From Lawsonibacter sp. (GTDB lineage: Bacteria; Bacillota; Clostridia; Oscillospirales; Oscillospiraceae): a DNA stretch of 16,921 bases. The stretch is taken from NCBI GenBank assembly GCA_022798155.1, contig JAAWLY010000027.1, positions 1-16,921 of the forward strand, given 5' to 3'. Of the stretch, positions 14,257 through 16,921 are shown one piece after another. A program made the translations under genes and the position numbers. The notes beneath the pieces were generated by a model. The model was not told where the DNA came from and ran no database searches. It was given only the letters and a program-made list of their open reading frames with translations. The number at the start of each line of letters is the position of its first letter. Position 1 is the first letter of the stretch.

Positions 14257-15621
14257 ATGCACAAAATTCTGTCCCTTATGATGGCCGTTATTCTGGCGGC
14301 CGTCGGCTGTGCCGGACCGGGAAAACCGGCACAGGCCAGCACCGTTCAGGCCAGCCAGGCTTTGTCAGAGCCGGTCTATCCCCAGTTCCCCACCTATCCG
14401 GAGTTGCCCGTCATGGGAAACGGCGACGCTGAGGCCTACTATGACGCTCTGAACAGCTACCACGATGCGCTCCAGGCCATCCGGGGGCCGGGAATCACAG
14501 AGGAGATCCAGGAAAATCTGAATCGCTTCGCCGCCAAGAGCACCCCGCTGGTCCTGGCGGGCCGCGAGGGCGAAAATACCATCTACTCCCCCCTCTCCCT
14601 GTGGTCGGCGCTGGCTATGCTGGCTCAGTGCGCCGAGGGTAACAGCCGCCAGCAGGTGCTGGACGCCATAGACGCGGCCAATGCCAGTCAGCTCCAGGAG
14701 GATGTGTCCCGGATCTGGCGGGCACTATACACCGACGACGGAAGCAGTTCCCTGCTTCTGGCCAACTCCATTTGGCTCAACAGCGGGATGCAGGGGGCCT
14801 ATGTCCAAAACACCCTGGACATCCTGGCTCAGAAACACTTTGCCGGGGTATACTCCATCCCTATGGGGACCAGCCAGGCTGACCAGGCGGTGACCGACTG
14901 GGTGAAAAAGCAGACCAACGGCCTGATCGGCGGGGATACACCCGTCGTCCAGACCGACCCTGAGACCTTGGCTCTGCTGGCCTCCTCCCTGTATTACCGG
15001 GCGGGTTGGATGGACGAGTTTTCCCCGGAGCTGACGGAAGAGGATATTTTTACCGACGCCTCCGGACAAGACAGCCGGACGGACTTCATGCACATGACCC
15101 AGGATGGCAGTTTTCTGCGGCAGGAGGGCTGGCAGGCCGCTCAGCTTCGCACCCGTCTGGGGGAGATGATCTTTGTTCTGCCTGACCAGGGGATTACTCC
15201 CGAGTCCCTGCTCCAGAACCCGGACTTTCTCCCCGGCCTGAGTATCCACGGCCACGGCGACCAGTCCATCTGGGGGGAAATCCGGTGGTCAGTGCCAAAA
15301 TTTGATGTGAACTCCGACCTGAACCTGCTGAGCTCCCTGTCCGCCCTGGGGATCACCGATCTGCTCAATCCGGACAAGGCCGACCTGTCCGCCCTCACCG
15401 ATCTGGATACCGTCCTCTCCGACGCCAAGCAGCTGGCCCGGGTGAAGGTGGATGAAGAGGGGGTGGAGGGGGCCGCCGTTACCATTCTCATGATGAATAC
15501 TACCTCCGCCATGCCCGACCCCGATCCGGAGATCTGCGTCATGGACCTGGACCGCCCCTTCCTCTTTGTCATCCGCACTGAGGGGGTACCTCTGTTTATT
15601 GGCGTGGTCAACCAGATGTAA
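14257..15621 (+). CDS. Serpin-family protease inhibitor, probable lipoprotein
   Basis: A 454-residue serpin, a family that traps serine (or cysteine) proteases by a suicide conformational change. The N-terminus is a lipoprotein signal (MHKILSLMMAVILAAVGC, with C18 as the acylated residue), so it is probably tethered on the outer face of the membrane. A roughly 70-residue spacer precedes the serpin fold, which begins near NRFAAKSTPLVLAGREGENT and contains IYSPLSLWSALAMLAQCAEG, NSIWLNSG and VPKFDVNSDLNLLSSLSALG. The hinge of the reactive loop reads EEGVEGAAVT (400-409), close to the inhibitory consensus with small residues at P12-P9. Counting from G402 as P15 puts the scissile bond at T416-S417. 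The serpin signature DRPFLFVIRTEGVPLFIGVV is near the C-terminus. AAGGGAG (14242-14248) supports ATG 14257. It has its own terminators on both sides. The target protease is unknown. Confidence 0.93.
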   Translation: MHKILSLMMAVILAAVGCAGPGKPAQASTVQASQALSEPVYPQFPTYPELPVMGNGDAEAYYDALNSYHDALQAIRGPGITEEIQENLNRFAAKSTPLVLAGREGENTIYSPLSLWSALAMLAQCAEGNSRQQVLDAIDAANASQLQEDVSRIWRALYTDDGSSSLLLANSIWLNSGMQGAYVQNTLDILAQKHFAGVYSIPMGTSQADQAVTDWVKKQTNGLIGGDTPVVQTDPETLALLASSLYYRAGWMDEFSPELTEEDIFTDASGQDSRTDFMHMTQDGSFLRQEGWQAAQLRTRLGEMIFVLPDQGITPESLLQNPDFLPGLSIHGHGDQSIWGEIRWSVPKFDVNSDLNLLSSLSALGITDLLNPDKADLSALTDLDTVLSDAKQLARVKVDEEGVEGAAVTILMMNTTSAMPDPDPEICVMDLDRPFLFVIRTEGVPLFIGVVNQM

Positions 15622-15634
15622 AAAGCTGACCTTG

Positions 15635-15660
15635 AGCCCCGGTTTGTGCCGGGGCTTTTT
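15635..15660 (+). terminator. Intrinsic terminator of the serpin gene
   Basis: AGCCCCGG (15635-15642), loop TTTGTG, CCGGGGCT (15649-15656), then TTTTT to 15660. An outer AAGCTG / CAGCTT pairing (15623-15628 with 15662-15667) can extend it. Confidence 0.9.
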
Positions 15661-15669
15661 GCAGCTTGA

Positions 15670-15686
15670 CCCCGGCTATGCCGGGG
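15670..15686. repeat. Second small GC hairpin after the serpin terminator
   Basis: CCCCGGC-TAT-GCCGGGG forms a 7-bp stem but has no T-tract. It may be a decayed duplicate of the adjacent terminator. The remainder of 15687-15789 shows nothing I can support. Confidence 0.55.
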
Positions 15687-15789
15687 AGCTCCGTAAAAGC
15701 TTTAACAGAGAGTAGGAAATGAAAACTCCTTTTTCCTGACAAACGGCGAAGGTCACAGAAAATTCACCGGAAGTTTACAAGGGATTTTC

Positions 15790-15818
15790 TTGTTTTTATT
15801 CTGGGAGTGTGGTATGAT
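15790..15818 (+). promoter_or_regulatory. Sigma-A promoter of ftsH
   Basis: TTGTTT (15790-15795), a 17-bp spacer ending TGG (extended -10), and TATGAT (15813-15818), giving a leader of about 40 nt before the TTG start codon. I see no CIRCE or CtsR operator. Confidence 0.7.
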
Positions 15819-15865
15819 ACCCTTTGACCTATTGCAGAAAATGCGAAAATTGGAGGTACGCTCCT

Positions 15866-16921
15866 TTGAAGCCAGATAAAGGAAACAACAAAAAGAACGC
15901 CTTCGGCCTGATCTCCCTGATTTTGTGGGCTCTGGTGCTGACGCTGATGTTCCGTAGCTGCACCAGCTCCTACGCCAACTCCAATCAGGTCCAAGTGGAC
16001 TACTCTGTCTTCCGCCAGTGGGTGGTGGCCGATCTTGTGGAGGAGGTCCACATGGAGAGCGGCGTTTACACCATTACCCTGAAGGAGGGCAAGGAGGAGG
16101 AGGCCCTGGCCTACATCCCCGAGGAGGAGAACCAGCACCAGGGAAACAACATGTTCGCCTGGATGCCCATCCAAAACGACCAGGACACCGAGTATGTCAC
16201 CACCCCGCCCCCGGTGAGTGACTTGGCCATTCTGGACATGATGGACGACCACGGGGTGGACTTCTACCGCAACCCGCCGGACAGCTCCAGCGAGATTCTC
16301 TACCTGCTGCTCACTACCGTTCTGCCTCTGGTAATCATGGTGGGAGCCATGATCTTCCTGATGCGGGGCATTGGCGGCAAGGGGGGTATGGGCGGCATCG
16401 GCGGCGTGGGCAAGGCCAACGCCAAAGTCTATGTGGAGAAAAAGACTGGCGTTACCTTCCGTGACGTGGCCGGTCAGGACGAGGCCAAGGAGAGCCTGGA
16501 GGAGATTATCGACATCCTCCACAATCCCCAGAAATACACCGAGATCGGCGCCAAGCTGCCCAAGGGCGCGCTGCTGGTGGGCCCTCCGGGCACTGGCAAG
16601 ACCCTGCTGGCCAAAGCCGTGGCCGGCGAGGCGGGGGTGCCCTTCTTCTCCATCAGCGGCTCCGACTTTGTGGAGATGTTCGTGGGCGTGGGCGCCTCCC
16701 GTGTCCGCGACCTGTTCAAAGAGGCCAGCAAGATGGCCCCCTGCATCATCTTCATCGATGAGATTGACACCATCGGCAAATCCCGGGACAACCGCATGGG
16801 CGGCAACGACGAGCGAGAGCAAACCCTGAACCAGCTGCTGGCCGAGCTGGACGGCTTCGACCCGGGCAAGGGGGTCATCGTCCTGGGGGCCACCAACCGG
16901 CCCGAGGTGCTGGACAAGGCC
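15866..16921 (+). CDS. ftsH: FtsH, membrane-bound ATP-dependent zinc metalloprotease (3' truncated)
   Basis: FtsH is a hexameric AAA+ protease that extracts and degrades membrane and regulatory proteins. The 352 codons in the window cover the N-terminal transmembrane helix (residues 12-31, FGLISLILWALVL...), an extracytoplasmic domain rich in acidic residues, the second helix (about 146-170) with a Gly-rich linker, and most of the AAA domain. That domain shows Walker A GPPGTGKT (239-246), the pore motif FVGVG, Walker B IIFIDEID (294-301), NDEREQTLNQLLAELDGFD, and the start of the second region of homology, ATNRPEVLD. The protease HEXXH lies beyond the window. No ATG fits: the start is TTG 15866, with GGAGGT (15852-15857) eight bases upstream; the first in-frame ATG falls inside the first membrane helix. 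The frame has no stop inside the window. Confidence 0.96.
   Translation, partial: MKPDKGNNKKNAFGLISLILWALVLTLMFRSCTSSYANSNQVQVDYSVFRQWVVADLVEEVHMESGVYTITLKEGKEEEALAYIPEEENQHQGNNMFAWMPIQNDQDTEYVTTPPPVSDLAILDMMDDHGVDFYRNPPDSSSEILYLLLTTVLPLVIMVGAMIFLMRGIGGKGGMGGIGGVGKANAKVYVEKKTGVTFRDVAGQDEAKESLEEIIDILHNPQKYTEIGAKLPKGALLVGPPGTGKTLLAKAVAGEAGVPFFSISGSDFVEMFVGVGASRVRDLFKEASKMAPCIIFIDEIDTIGKSRDNRMGGNDEREQTLNQLLAELDGFDPGKGVIVLGATNRPEVLDKA

Noticed and set aside
13704..14257. A riboswitch or T-box leader controlling the serpin gene
   Set aside because: Two strong terminators separate the RNA from the serpin gene with no visible antiterminator pairing, and no T-box or known aptamer motif was found.

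Overview
The window looks like chromosomal DNA from a GC-rich Firmicute of the gut Clostridia, most likely Oscillospiraceae (the Flavonifractor / Lawsonibacter / Oscillibacter neighbourhood). This rests on GC-rich third codon positions, strong AGGAGG-type ribosome binding sites, sigma-A promoters with an extended -10 (TGG just before the -10 hexamer), an XpaC-family and a VanW-family envelope protein, RecD2 without RecBC, and an IS150-group IS3 terminus. The genus is inference.

Layout. A 5'-truncated uvrA (1-2697) is followed by a small Xre-type regulator (2901-3125), a small multidrug-export-family membrane protein (3135-3632), a 110-residue membrane-anchored orphan (3706-4038) and recD2 (4119-6326). 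An inverted repeat sits between the last two. glgP (6444-8888) has its own strong promoter. Next comes 440 bp of mobile-element debris: a deleted IS3-family element (8907-9331) carrying a 162-bp MITE-like insertion (9140-9301) with 13-bp inverted ends and a 5-bp target duplication. The convergent XpaC-family gene (9329-10510, minus) uses the IS terminus as its stop codon. A 343-bp divergent intergenic region then leads into a VanW-domain surface protein (10854-12803) with a Thr/Pro/Asp/Gly repeat tail, and a DUF2461 gene (12880-13557).

The 699-bp gap from 13558 to 14256 is not empty. It has an intrinsic terminator, a near-consensus promoter, about 430 nt of structured RNA, and two strong terminators in tandem. 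The RNA resembles the 5' part (domains I-III) of a compact group II intron and ends ten codons into a would-be reverse transcriptase ORF. A serpin-family lipoprotein (14257-15621) follows, then ftsH (15866 to the window end, 3'-truncated), which begins at a TTG codon.

How the genes fit together. uvrA and recD2 serve DNA repair. The VanW, XpaC, serpin and FtsH proteins are all envelope-located or membrane-anchored, and glgP is central glycogen catabolism. Most genes seem to be separately promoted rather than parts of one pathway. The unusual content is the nested mobile remnant and the orphan group II-intron-like transcription unit. I found no CRISPR array, tRNA, rRNA or defence island.
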